A DNA stretch of 64,000 bases from the NCBI GenBank assembly GCA_032160945.1, contig JAVHTL010000001.1; one strand, written 5' to 3'. This DNA is from Fervidibacter sp032160945 (lineage in GTDB: Bacteria; Armatimonadota; Fervidibacteria; Fervidibacterales; Fervidibacteraceae). Positions 33,990-42,363 of this stretch are shown here, in pieces. How positions within the stretch are numbered: the first letter of the stretch is position 1; each line of letters opens with the position of its first letter. A program made the translations under genes and the position numbers. The notes under the pieces are model-generated. The model made no database searches. It worked only from the letters and a program-made list of their open reading frames with translations, and was not told where the DNA came from.

Positions 33990-34037
33990 TAGCGCTTAAA
34001 CTTGGAAAGCGTTAGCCTTTTGTGATGGTGAGAGAAA

Positions 34038-34724
34038 TTGCGCTGGTTTGTTCGTAGGCTTTTGCTCAATTTGTTTTCGCTTTTGATTTTGCTCGTTGCT
34101 TTCCTTTGGTTTTGGCATGCGGGCAAAAGTTGGTTGTCAAATCTCAGTCTGAGGGAAATTGCAGCCAGATTGAAGTCCCGCATGGTGACTGTCACACCTT
34201 CTTCGGCTATCGTCATCCAAAGACTTCAAGCGCTCAATAGACTTGAGACCGCAAAAATGGTTAGCCAACACATTGTTGAAGCAAGTTCTAAGTCAACATG
34301 GTTACCTTCTTTTCTTGCTGGGGAGAGGCTTTTGCTCCTTGCTCAAGTTGAAGTCGTTGCAGGTGTTGACTTGAGCAAAGTTTTAAAGAGCGACATTGAT
34401 GTCATTGGCGATAAGGTCGCTATCGTTCTGCCAGAACCTCAAATTTTGTCTGCTCGCATTGATGAGGCGATGACAAAAGTCTTCGCCCGCGAAAAGGGTT
34501 GGCTGGTTTTCAATCCAGACAAAAACTTGGAACAGCAGGCAAGGTTGCAAGCACTTTCGGAAGCGAGGCAAGCAGCGCTTCAAAGTGGGTTGATGAATTT
34601 TGCCCGCAAAAAAGCCGAAGAAAGTTTGCGTAACTTCCTTCATGCACTCGGTTTCAAGCAAGTTGAAATCCGATGGCAAACCCAAAGGGAGATGAAAAAG
34701 GAAGGTGAGCAAGGCAATGGCTGA
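34038..34724 (+). CDS. Membrane-anchored DUF4230 protein
   Basis: 228 residues with one N-terminal transmembrane helix (LLLNLFSLLILLVAFLWFWH). The DUF4230 domain follows: VTPSSAIVIQRLQALNRLETAKMV, LLLLAQVEVVAGVDLSKV, and AIVLPEPQILSARIDEA. The domain has no assigned activity. Start is TTG 34038, preceded by GGTGAGAG; no in-frame ATG or GTG gives the membrane helix. The stop overlaps the start of mtnA (34717), so the two are translationally coupled. Confidence 0.78.
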   Translation: MRWFVRRLLLNLFSLLILLVAFLWFWHAGKSWLSNLSLREIAARLKSRMVTVTPSSAIVIQRLQALNRLETAKMVSQHIVEASSKSTWLPSFLAGERLLLLAQVEVVAGVDLSKVLKSDIDVIGDKVAIVLPEPQILSARIDEAMTKVFAREKGWLVFNPDKNLEQQARLQALSEARQAALQSGLMNFARKKAEESLRNFLHALGFKQVEIRWQTQREMKKEGEQGNG

Positions 34725-35766
34725 AATTTTGGCTCCGGCTTTCAAATGGACAGGCGATAGTTTGCTCTTGCTTGACCAAAGGAAGTTACCACATGAGGAA
34801 GTTTGGGTGAAGTGCGAAACTGCTGAGGGAGTCTCAAAAGCGATTAAAGCGATGGTCACTCGCGGTGCTCCCTTGATAGGCATAGCAGCATCCTTTGGAG
34901 TTGTGCTGGCAGCAAAACAAGCAAATCAAAAAGGTTTGCCAATCCATTCGGAACTTGAGCGGGCATCTCAAGTGCTTATAAGTGCTCGCCCGACAGCGGT
35001 TAACTTGAGTTGGGCTGTTAAGCGGATGATGAGGGTTGCAGAACAATTCGCTCAACTGACAGTCGGCGAACTTGTCGCCCGCCTTGAAGAAGAAGCGGTC
35101 AACATCTATCGTGAAGATTGCCAAGCCAACAGACGCATAGGTGAGTATGGTGCTGCATTGTTGCCAGAAAATTGTCAAGTTTTGACCCATTGCAATACTG
35201 GCGCTTTAGCCGTCTCGGATTTGGGCACTGCTTTGGGAGTGATTAAAACGGCTTACAGGCAAGGTAGAGCCAAGTTCGTTTGGGTTGACGAGACAAGACC
35301 GTTTCTGCAAGGTGCTCGGTTGACGGCGTGGGAGTTGCTTAAAGAAGGCATCCCTTTCAAGGTCATCGTTGATAGCGCTGCTCCATGGTTGATGGGAAAG
35401 GGTTTGGTTGATGCCGTTATCGTTGGCGCTGACAGAATTGCCAGCAACGGCGATGTCGCCAACAAAGTCGGAACTTACATGCTCGCCATCGCAGCAAAGA
35501 GACATGGCATACCCTTCTATGTCGCAGCACCAACATCAACTCTTGACATCTCTCTGACAAGTGGCGACCAAATTCCAATTGAGGAACGAGACGAAAACGA
35601 AGTTTTGTGTTGGCATGGTGTCCTCGTCGCACCGAAAGATGCTCACGCTTTCAACCCTGCTTTTGATGTCACTCCTGCAGAACTCATCACAGCAATCATT
35701 ACTGAGCGAGGTGTTGCTTTCCCGCCTTACGAGGAAAAACTCGTTGAGTTGGCAGGCAAAACTTGA
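34717..35766 (+). CDS. mtnA: S-methyl-5-thioribose-1-phosphate isomerase
   Basis: 349 residues. Matches MtnA from end to end: KWTGDSLLLLDQRKLP, RGAPLIGIAA, PTAVNLSWAV, THCNTGAL with catalytic Cys159, VGADRIASNGDVANKVGT with catalytic Asp239, and PTSTLD. It converts methylthioribose-1-phosphate to methylthioribulose-1-phosphate in methionine salvage. ATG 34717 is preferred to GTG 34705. It overlaps the DUF4230 gene and is convergent with the membrane protein at 35777. A second, shorter member of the eIF-2B superfamily is at 411-1205. Confidence 0.93.
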   Translation: MAEILAPAFKWTGDSLLLLDQRKLPHEEVWVKCETAEGVSKAIKAMVTRGAPLIGIAASFGVVLAAKQANQKGLPIHSELERASQVLISARPTAVNLSWAVKRMMRVAEQFAQLTVGELVARLEEEAVNIYREDCQANRRIGEYGAALLPENCQVLTHCNTGALAVSDLGTALGVIKTAYRQGRAKFVWVDETRPFLQGARLTAWELLKEGIPFKVIVDSAAPWLMGKGLVDAVIVGADRIASNGDVANKVGTYMLAIAAKRHGIPFYVAAPTSTLDISLTSGDQIPIEERDENEVLCWHGVLVAPKDAHAFNPAFDVTPAELITAIITERGVAFPPYEEKLVELAGKT

Positions 35767-35776
35767 GTGTGGCAAA

Positions 35777-37435
35777 TCACCAACGCAATCGGTAAATCGC
35801 ATCATCTCCTATGCGAAAAACAAGGTCGCCATATTTGTCAAAGCGAAATTTCTCCCTCAACTCGTCGCAATTTTCAGGTTCATGTTTCGGCTTAGTTGCA
35901 TGGCGCTCGTAAAAGGTAGCCAAAGCGTATCGCAATTTGTGCTGGCGAAAAAGTTTTTTCGCTTCATCAATGCTCAACTCCCCACGCCAAATTTTTCTGG
36001 CAGTCTTAAATTTCTCAGCAACATTTATCGTCCCGCTCCAATGAGCGATAAAAACCCTTCGCCCTGTCAAAACAGGAATGTAGTTGCCCAACTGATAGTT
36101 GCACAAAATCGCTTCATCGGGCTTTGAGTTTCTCGCAAGCCAATCAATAAGCCTAAGGTGATTTTCCCTCAAGTAAAAGGGCACTTTGCCTTCGTGCAAT
36201 GCAATTTCATCACTTCGGAGAAAGTCAACAACTTGCGACATCCAAAAAAACATCGGTGTTATGCTGCCGATTAAAAGTAAAGCAAAAATTGGACGGCGAC
36301 GAATAACGACTGTTTTGGGCAAAAGGATTTGATGCCAAGCCCATGCTGCCAATATGCACATAGGCAAATGCGCCCCTTCAATCAACTTGCGAGGTTGAGC
36401 GGTTGGAGTAATGTAAACAGCAAGGAAAGCACCGATGAGCCAAGCGATTATAAGGGACTGGGGATTAGGGATCGGGGACTGGCGAAGAAAGTGAAATGAA
36501 GCGAGCAAGGCAAGAAGGAGGAAAATGCCGTAATTGAGCAGAAATTGCCAAAAAGGCGGAGTTTGTAAGGGAAGCAAAAACTCGGCGCGATAAACTGGGT
36601 CGCTTAAAATTGCCCACGCTTGCCACACTGCTGTCGCGAAGGCAGGAAAGGCAATTAGGGCATTAAGCATTAGGCACTGGGGACTGGGTATCGGGGATCG
36701 GACATCGGAGAACCTAAGTTTGAGGGGCAAGTATCTGGATGCCAGTATAGCGATAAACCACAAAGCCAAAGCATAGCCGATGGGCGCTAACGCGTAAGGG
36801 TGAATATTGCCCAACAAAATTCCCGCAACGACGCCAACCAAAATTGTTTTCCCCGTCCCTCGTCCCCCGTCCCCCGTCCCAAATCTGATGATGCTTCCCA
36901 TCAACAAAGCAACCAAAGCCTTGCCCCAAACGAACCAAGACATCGTCGCCAAAGCCATAAAAGTGTTGGCTTCGGGCATGGCGAGCCAGATGAAACCGCC
37001 GAGAAAGCAAAGCATAAGCATGTAAGTTCGTTGCTGCTCATCGTTCAAAATCGGAATTGCAAGCCACCAAGCGGCGAAAACAAAAACGACCACGCCGAGC
37101 GTGTGGACAATTCTCATACTCATGTGGAGTGCGATTCCGGGAGTTGCTCCATGATACATGAAGCGTAATGCGTGAGCAAGTTTGCCGACGAACCAATCGT
37201 GCAAGTTGAAAGTTTTGGGTTCGTGGCGTTCGGTCGTGAAGATGTTGATAAATCTGTTTTTGCCTTCCCACGCTTGCCTTGCCCAGCGTAGGTGTGCGTT
37301 GTAGTCGGAGACATCAAAGGTGACCCAAAAGTATCTGTGACCTTTCGGCGTCAAAAGCCAGCCAACGATATACAAACTCCAAGACCAAAGCAACGCGGCA
37401 AAAACGAAAATCCACAACCATCTTGGCACCTGCAT
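35777..37435 (-). CDS. Large integral membrane protein with repeat-encoded loops
   Basis: 552 residues with roughly twelve hydrophobic segments. An early loop with an acidic motif (TFDVSDYNAHLRWARQAW) resembles the first periplasmic loop of GT-C-type glycosyltransferases, but no family is certain. Three loops are encoded by heptanucleotide repeats: residues about 186-197 (FGTGDGGRGTGKT), about 243-259 (SPIPSPQCLMLNA), and about 319-328 (SPIPNPQS). The gene remains open through them. It may add sugars to an envelope polymer; the link is structural inference only. Confidence 0.6.
   Translation of the reverse strand: MQVPRWLWIFVFAALLWSWSLYIVGWLLTPKGHRYFWVTFDVSDYNAHLRWARQAWEGKNRFINIFTTERHEPKTFNLHDWFVGKLAHALRFMYHGATPGIALHMSMRIVHTLGVVVFVFAAWWLAIPILNDEQQRTYMLMLCFLGGFIWLAMPEANTFMALATMSWFVWGKALVALLMGSIIRFGTGDGGRGTGKTILVGVVAGILLGNIHPYALAPIGYALALWFIAILASRYLPLKLRFSDVRSPIPSPQCLMLNALIAFPAFATAVWQAWAILSDPVYRAEFLLPLQTPPFWQFLLNYGIFLLLALLASFHFLRQSPIPNPQSLIIAWLIGAFLAVYITPTAQPRKLIEGAHLPMCILAAWAWHQILLPKTVVIRRRPIFALLLIGSITPMFFWMSQVVDFLRSDEIALHEGKVPFYLRENHLRLIDWLARNSKPDEAILCNYQLGNYIPVLTGRRVFIAHWSGTINVAEKFKTARKIWRGELSIDEAKKLFRQHKLRYALATFYERHATKPKHEPENCDELREKFRFDKYGDLVFRIGDDAIYRLRW
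36454..36481. repeat. Heptanucleotide repeat run inside the membrane protein gene, site 1
   Basis: Four 7-mers in register on the plus strand: GGGACTG, GGGATTA, GGGATCG, GGGACTG. On the coding strand they read CAGTCCC and relatives and encode SPIPNPQS. The units equal the GGGGACT/GGGGATT heptads described for cyanobacterial STRR sequences. Confidence 0.85.
36659..36707. repeat. Heptanucleotide repeat run inside the membrane protein gene, site 2
   Basis: Seven consecutive 7-mers: GGCATTA, AGCATTA, GGCACTG, GGGACTG, GGTATCG, GGGATCG, GACATCG. They encode SPIPSPQCLMLNA on the minus strand. The 49-bp length implies three bases of flank had to adjust to keep the frame. Confidence 0.85.
36851..36878. 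repeat. Heptanucleotide repeat run inside the membrane protein gene, site 3
   Basis: Four 7-mers: CCCCGTC, CCTCGTC, CCCCGTC, CCCCGTC. Here the G-rich strand is the coding strand and gives GTGDGGRGTGK, opposite in orientation to sites 1 and 2. Confidence 0.85.
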
Positions 37436-37444
37436 CCTTGTTCC

Positions 37445-38275
37445 CTACCGCCGTCCTTTCTCCTTGAGCAATTTCTCAATCCACTCGGTAACTTCCTGCG
37501 AGAAAGCAGGTGGAGAAGGTTCTTGACGATAGTCAATCACATCGTCGTATGCACCTGCCTCGTAGCACCTGTCAATCACCGCTTGCAAATCCAAAACTGC
37601 CACTTTCGGGTCGTCGGGTGCTAACGGGATGAAAATACGAGGCAGCCTTTGCTGAACTGTCAAGGCGTAAAGGTAAAACCGATGGGGCTCTGTGGCTTTG
37701 TGGATGCTGACAAGATAGTGCCATTCTTTGCCGATAACAACCTTGACTAAATCAAGAGGTGGTGCAAGTGTGTAAGTTCCGTCGCGCAACAAATCAATCT
37801 CAACCAAGTTCACACCTGCAGCCAAAACTTGTTTTTGTTTCTGCTCATACTGCCATCTTGCATCTGTCCCGGGTGTTTTGTTTGCGTGACTTAGCAACTC
37901 AATAACCGTCACAACCTTGCCGCCACGAGTCAGGTCAACGATTTCCAAATAGCCTTCAGGAATTGGTCCAGTCGTTTCCAAAATTGCTGTCGGCTCATCG
38001 CAAGTGACTTCAACTTCAGTTGCGACGGCAACAGCGACGCCACCAGTTTGTTCCTGCTCAGGGCGAGTTTTAGGTCGCTTAATGACGGAGATGTCTGGGA
38101 AAATCGGGCGTTCAACGGGCTCAACATATAGTCGTTCTTCAATTCGGACATGGTAGCGTGGACGCAAAAGGGGTTGAAGCAATTCAGCGGCGTAAGCGAT
38201 AAATCTCCAATGCACATCCCGCCACAAATTTTTTGCTTCAAGGTAAGGGTTCATGCCCGGGAACGGGTTAGGCAT
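37445..38275 (-). CDS. DUF4058 protein, copy A
   Basis: 276 residues. Opens with the family mark MPNPFPGMNPYLE; the core has DISVIKRPK, the strand EIVDLTRGGKVVTVIELLS, and LVEIDLLRDG followed by YLVSIHKATEP. DUF4058 proteins are frequent in cyanobacteria and relatives and have a PD-(D/E)xK-like core; function is unknown. It is the downstream member of a tandem pair, with the second copy 15 bp upstream, and the two have diverged considerably. Confidence 0.85.
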   Translation of the reverse strand: MPNPFPGMNPYLEAKNLWRDVHWRFIAYAAELLQPLLRPRYHVRIEERLYVEPVERPIFPDISVIKRPKTRPEQEQTGGVAVAVATEVEVTCDEPTAILETTGPIPEGYLEIVDLTRGGKVVTVIELLSHANKTPGTDARWQYEQKQKQVLAAGVNLVEIDLLRDGTYTLAPPLDLVKVVIGKEWHYLVSIHKATEPHRFYLYALTVQQRLPRIFIPLAPDDPKVAVLDLQAVIDRCYEAGAYDDVIDYRQEPSPPAFSQEVTEWIEKLLKEKGRR

Positions 38276-38290
38276 CTTCCTTCACCACCT

Positions 38291-39091
38291 TCACGGGCTC
38301 TTGCTTGCAAAAAATTTGTCAAGGCATTCCTTCACCCACTGTGCATCTTCAGGCTTCAACGGCGGCTCAACCTCTCGGTTGTAGTCAAGTGAGTAGTCGT
38401 AACCTGCTCGGTCGTAAACGGTGTTGAAAATCTCTCGCAGGTCTAAAGTCACATCAGGGTCACCTTTCAAAAGCGGTATCGGGATCGTCGGCATTTTGTC
38501 GCGTAAAGTCCAAGCGTAAACTTCGCAATATGGGCGACGATATGAGCGGCTGATAATGGCGTAATAATCGCCGGGCGGAAGTGGGTCGCCCATCGGCATT
38601 CTAACGCCGCCGCGAAGCAAATCAAGTTCAACGAGATGGACATCGCTGGCAAAAATTGCATCTCGCTTCTTCAAGTAATCGCCCCAAGCAGGGCTTCCGA
38701 ATCGTTTGTTTGAAGGGGACAGAAGTTCAATGACGGTGACGAGGCGACGGGTTTCTCGCTCGCGAATTTCAAGGTAAACTTGTTCACGCTTTTGAGTGAA
38801 GGCGAGTTTAACGATAGCGGGTGCGGAGACAGCAACAGCAATGCCACCTTCTTGTTGTTCAGGCGGCAAAGGGCTTTCACCTTCAACCACGACGACATCG
38901 GGCACAATCGTGCCGATTTTTTCGTCAGGCTCTTGCATAACGACGACCTGAACTTGAGCGAGGACGACATATTTGGGACGCACTTTGGGGACAAGTGCCT
39001 CCCGCACTGCATAGAGAAAGTCGCCGTGAAAATCTGTCCACAGTGGCGAACCTTCTAAAAATGGGTCCATGCCCGGAAAAGGTGACGGCAT
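38291..39091 (-). CDS. DUF4058 protein, copy B
   Basis: 266 residues. Starts with MPSPFPGMDPFLE; has TIVPDVVVVEG, LEIRERETRRLVTVIELLSPSNK, HLVELDLLRGG and YYAIISRSYRRP. ATG 39091 is chosen because GAGAGGTG lies before it and because it yields the canonical N-terminus; an in-frame ATG at 39142 adds 17 unlike residues. It lies directly downstream of the PHP-domain gene and upstream of DUF4058 copy A, so all three may be one operon. Confidence 0.87.
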   Translation of the reverse strand: MPSPFPGMDPFLEGSPLWTDFHGDFLYAVREALVPKVRPKYVVLAQVQVVVMQEPDEKIGTIVPDVVVVEGESPLPPEQQEGGIAVAVSAPAIVKLAFTQKREQVYLEIRERETRRLVTVIELLSPSNKRFGSPAWGDYLKKRDAIFASDVHLVELDLLRGGVRMPMGDPLPPGDYYAIISRSYRRPYCEVYAWTLRDKMPTIPIPLLKGDPDVTLDLREIFNTVYDRAGYDYSLDYNREVEPPLKPEDAQWVKECLDKFFASKSP

Positions 39092-39138
39092 AACTGAGCA
39101 CCTCTCACAAAAACGACCGTCAAAATTTTGCCATCTGC

Positions 39139-41118
39139 TCATTTCGCAAGGCGAATAAAGACCGGGTTGGTGAGCGCTAAAGTAAGTTGGTCATCTTTCC
39201 GTAATGCCTGCGCCAGAACCCACCCTTCATCAAGGTTGAGTGAAACTTCACTTTCAAACTGGGTTTTGCCGTCAAGGACGAACGAGTGCACTACCTTGCC
39301 GTTGTGAACGATTTCAATTTTGTCAAGGGGGTGAACGCTTTGAACCCACACTTTAATGGCGACGGGCGAACTGCTCACTGTGCTTCCGGGCAAAGCGTTG
39401 TTAACAGTAAAAATCAGCAAAGCCCCACGACTAATGAAACTCCGCCCTTCCCTGTAAGCGCGAACGATATTTTCTGCCGTCAAGGGCAAGTCACCGAGGT
39501 AAATGTAAGTTCTGCGTCCTCCCAATTGCCCCTTTCGGTTGTGGCAGTCACTACCTGTTTCGGCAAAAATTTTCAAGCCTTTGTTGAGCAACTCCCACCA
39601 AAGCAAAGTCGTCAACCTGGCAGTATTATCGCCAGCGTCGTTCCACAATTCAATGAGTGGCAACCTTTCAAGTTGGCGCGCTAACTCGGATGCTTTTGGC
39701 GTGCCAGACCAATTTGGATGATTGAGTTTGATGGTGATGGGATGCTCATCGTTGTCCATTTTCAAAACAGTGTCAACAACTTGCTGCAAGGGAGCAACTG
39801 GCATCTCCAACACGACACCGTTAATGATGTTGGCGTGATAATTTAGCGTGCTGAATTCTTCGCCAGGAATGACCACGAATTTGCCAGGCTCAGAAAAAGG
39901 CATTGCCTCTTGGTGTGCCATTAAAACATGCTGGATCATTGGACCGACGCCGTGATCTGTAAGGACAAACCAGTCAAGACCATCACCACGAGCAGCCTCA
40001 ACCATTTGAGCGGGTGTATCGTTGCCGTCGGAATAAACCGTGTGTGTATGAGTGTCGCCACAATACCAACCATTGGGTCGGTTTAAAACTCGTCTAACAG
40101 GAACGCTGAGGGATTTGATGTCTGTGGAAGCAGAAACTGACTGCTTATCAAACTCAAACCCGCGTGATGCAGTTATGCGGTAGGTTATGCCTGGCAAAAG
40201 GAACAATGTCCCTACACCGTTTTTGTCGGTGAAGGCAACATAAATTTCGTTTGCCGTTTGAAGGGAAGTGATTGTGAGCCTTGCAGGGACAAGTTGATTT
40301 TCGCCAACAACGAAGGTAGTCACTTGAACTAATTGAGGCATGGGCATGATTGGTTCGTCGGTGAAAAAGACCCTCAACTCCTGTTCAATTCCGAGTGCGT
40401 ATCTGCCCTTGACATTGCTTACCGTCAACTTCCACAAGCCCTGCAAGTTTGAGCCATTTACTTCAAGGAACTCAAGCGAACCTCTGGTCAACCCTCCCCA
40501 TTGCTGCTGGGCATTTATGCCATCTGGTGACTGCAATTGGACTTCAACTGTCTGCTCTTCACGAGGTCGGAGTAAGTTGAAGCGAACCCTTGATAGTTCG
40601 GGAATTTGAACGGTGAACTTATGGACAGGTTCGCCGCCAAATTTAGGCTCTGAAAACCTCAACCCACGAGCAAGCACAACAGGTTCAGGCTTGACATACA
40701 AATCAACATCGCCAATTGTTCGCACAAGGAAATGGTTGCGGACTTCTCCTTTTCGGAGTTGCCCTTCAGGTGGTTTAGGTCCAGTGACTGTTAGCCGCCA
40801 AACACCCCAACGACCATTCACTGAGACTTTGTATTCCGACCAAGCCATGCTTTGAGGATTGGTCAATTTCATTGCCTCAGAACCGTCGGGAGCGAGAAGG
40901 ACGAAAGACGACGGTTGCCCAACTTTCTCCTCGTCGGCTTGGTCAAAAACTGCAATCGTGAATTCGTTCGTGGTCAGAGGGACATAAACGAACAAGTTCA
41001 TCGTTTGAGTAGACCTGTCACTACCAACATAAAGGCTGTCTGGCGATTGACAAATCCTTTGTGCCCATCCCAGTGAGACGAGAAGAATGCTCAACCCGAT
41101 ATTCGCCCAATGACGCAT
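39139..41118 (-). CDS. Secreted CehA/McbA-type metallohydrolase with PHP domain
   Basis: 659 residues with a signal peptide (to about residue 19). Residues about 20-340 are beta-rich and may be a carbohydrate-binding or Ig-like region. The PHP domain follows: GDTHTHTVYSDG (metal-binding His pair), LTDHGVG, KLNHPNWSG and the C-terminal GSDCHNRKG. CehA/McbA members hydrolyse carbamates or phosphoesters; here the real substrate is unknown. AAGGAGGA lies upstream of ATG 41118. It faces the MBL-fold gene divergently. Confidence 0.85.
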   Translation of the reverse strand: MRHWANIGLSILLVSLGWAQRICQSPDSLYVGSDRSTQTMNLFVYVPLTTNEFTIAVFDQADEEKVGQPSSFVLLAPDGSEAMKLTNPQSMAWSEYKVSVNGRWGVWRLTVTGPKPPEGQLRKGEVRNHFLVRTIGDVDLYVKPEPVVLARGLRFSEPKFGGEPVHKFTVQIPELSRVRFNLLRPREEQTVEVQLQSPDGINAQQQWGGLTRGSLEFLEVNGSNLQGLWKLTVSNVKGRYALGIEQELRVFFTDEPIMPMPQLVQVTTFVVGENQLVPARLTITSLQTANEIYVAFTDKNGVGTLFLLPGITYRITASRGFEFDKQSVSASTDIKSLSVPVRRVLNRPNGWYCGDTHTHTVYSDGNDTPAQMVEAARGDGLDWFVLTDHGVGPMIQHVLMAHQEAMPFSEPGKFVVIPGEEFSTLNYHANIINGVVLEMPVAPLQQVVDTVLKMDNDEHPITIKLNHPNWSGTPKASELARQLERLPLIELWNDAGDNTARLTTLLWWELLNKGLKIFAETGSDCHNRKGQLGGRRTYIYLGDLPLTAENIVRAYREGRSFISRGALLIFTVNNALPGSTVSSSPVAIKVWVQSVHPLDKIEIVHNGKVVHSFVLDGKTQFESEVSLNLDEGWVLAQALRKDDQLTLALTNPVFIRLAK

Positions 41119-41251
41119 GGCATCATTCCTCCTTCAGTAGGTTTTTCAACCGTCACACTAAATATAATGCTGATTGCTCCCACCTGCAAAGAAAAAGAAG
41201 TCATGCCAAAATGAAAGTCGGTCATCAACTCCTGTTGGGAGGTGAAAGGAG

Positions 41252-41902
41252 ATGGCGGTAACGATTGAAGGCGTGGAAATTACTTGGTTGAAGCACGATG
41301 CTTTTTTGTTCAAAGGCGAAGGCGTTGTCGTAGCGATTGATCCCTACGAACTTCGCTCGGTCCCCGAAAAAGCAGATTTGGTGCTGATTACCCACGACCA
41401 CTTTGACCATTGTGACCCCAACTCGGTGCGAATAGTTGCCAAGCCCGATGCAGTTATCATTGCACCTCAAAATGCTGCTGCCAAATTGAGTGGCAATGTC
41501 AAGGTTGTCAAGACAGGGGATGTAGTGACCGAAAAGGGCATAACCGTTAAAGTTGTGCCCGCATACAATGTCCGTCCTGAACGGCAGCGTTTTCACCCCA
41601 AAAACTATGGTGGGGTCGGTTACCTGGTCACATTGTCGGGCAAAGTGATTTACCACGCAGGTGACACCGATGTGATTCCCGAAATGGATAACCTTGGTCA
41701 AGTTGATATTGCCCTTTTGCCTGTCAGCGGGACTTATGTGATGGACGCAAACGAAGCAGCAGAAGCGGTTAAGCGAATAAAGCCAACTCACACAATCCCA
41801 ATGCACTACGGCAGCATCGTTGGCAGCAAGTCTGACGCAGAAAGGTTCGCAAAACTTGTTTTGGGCTTGACAACCGTTCACATCCTTGAGCCAATCGGGT
41901 GA
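41252..41902 (+). CDS. MBL-fold metallo-hydrolase (UPF0173/UlaG-like)
   Basis: 216 residues. The metal-binding motif THDHFDHCD gives His48, His50, Asp52 and His53; further ligands are in AGDTDVI and MHYGSIVG. This is the small UPF0173/UlaG-like branch with a Zn or Mn site. It hydrolyses a lactone, phosphodiester or similar ester; the substrate is not known. GAGGTGAAAGGAG precedes the ATG. Confidence 0.88.
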   Translation: MAVTIEGVEITWLKHDAFLFKGEGVVVAIDPYELRSVPEKADLVLITHDHFDHCDPNSVRIVAKPDAVIIAPQNAAAKLSGNVKVVKTGDVVTEKGITVKVVPAYNVRPERQRFHPKNYGGVGYLVTLSGKVIYHAGDTDVIPEMDNLGQVDIALLPVSGTYVMDANEAAEAVKRIKPTHTIPMHYGSIVGSKSDAERFAKLVLGLTTVHILEPIG

Positions 41903-41905
41903 GGG

Positions 41906-42140
41906 TCAAATTTTAGCCCTTAAGACTTGCTTCAGCATCCGCCACTTGCCCCGTTCAACTTTCGCCAATCGCTGTTCGTTCTTGAAGATGACTTTTGACG
42001 ACATGGAGAAACTTTCGCCACTCGGCGTCTTGAAAGTCGTGTCCATTTTGATCTCGCCCTTTGTTTACGCTTTGGCGACCAAACCTTCGGAGATGTCAAG
42101 CCAGAACTCGCTTGTGGTTTGCCCCTCAAACTTCGCCTTC
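41906..42140 (-). pseudogene. C-terminal remnant of an unknown gene
   Basis: Reading the minus strand from about 42140 gives LKKAKFEGQTTSEFWLDI and SEGLVAKA, then a TAA stop in frame, then TKGEIKMDTTFKTPSGESFS and a tail ending RMLKQVLRAKI at TGA (41906-41908). The pattern looks like the end of a small envelope or lipoprotein-type beta protein, not a known family. The in-frame stop and the lack of a 5' end make it non-functional. It is fused at 42140 to the pdxA remnant, as if a deletion joined two genes. Confidence 0.65.
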
Positions 42141-42272
42141 TTGAGCGTTGCCCGCGATGGTGAAGTGAACCGAACAGAGCAATTCGTCATCACTCAATGC
42201 CTTGACAATAACTTCTGGTCCGATCCCTGCAGGGTTGCCCATTGTGATGACAATTCGGGGCAGTTGGTTCAT
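42126..42272 (-). pseudogene. pdxA: N-terminal remnant of pdxA
   Basis: The minus strand from ATG 42272 encodes MNQLPRIVITMGNPAGIGPE followed by VIVKALSDDELLCSVHFTIAG, a close match to the start of 4-hydroxythreonine-4-phosphate dehydrogenase (PdxA; motif MGDPAGIGPE, here with Asp changed to Asn). After about 43 residues it passes into unrelated sequence and stops at 42126-42128. Only about an eighth of the 330-residue enzyme remains. An intact copy must exist elsewhere if the organism makes pyridoxal phosphate this way. Confidence 0.85.
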
Positions 42273-42363
42273 ATTCCAGCCTCCATCGTGACCTCAAAAG
42301 CAGCAGCGACAGGTGCGGTATTGACCATAAATTGGGTTGTTTTGTTAAAGCGAATTAAGGCTG

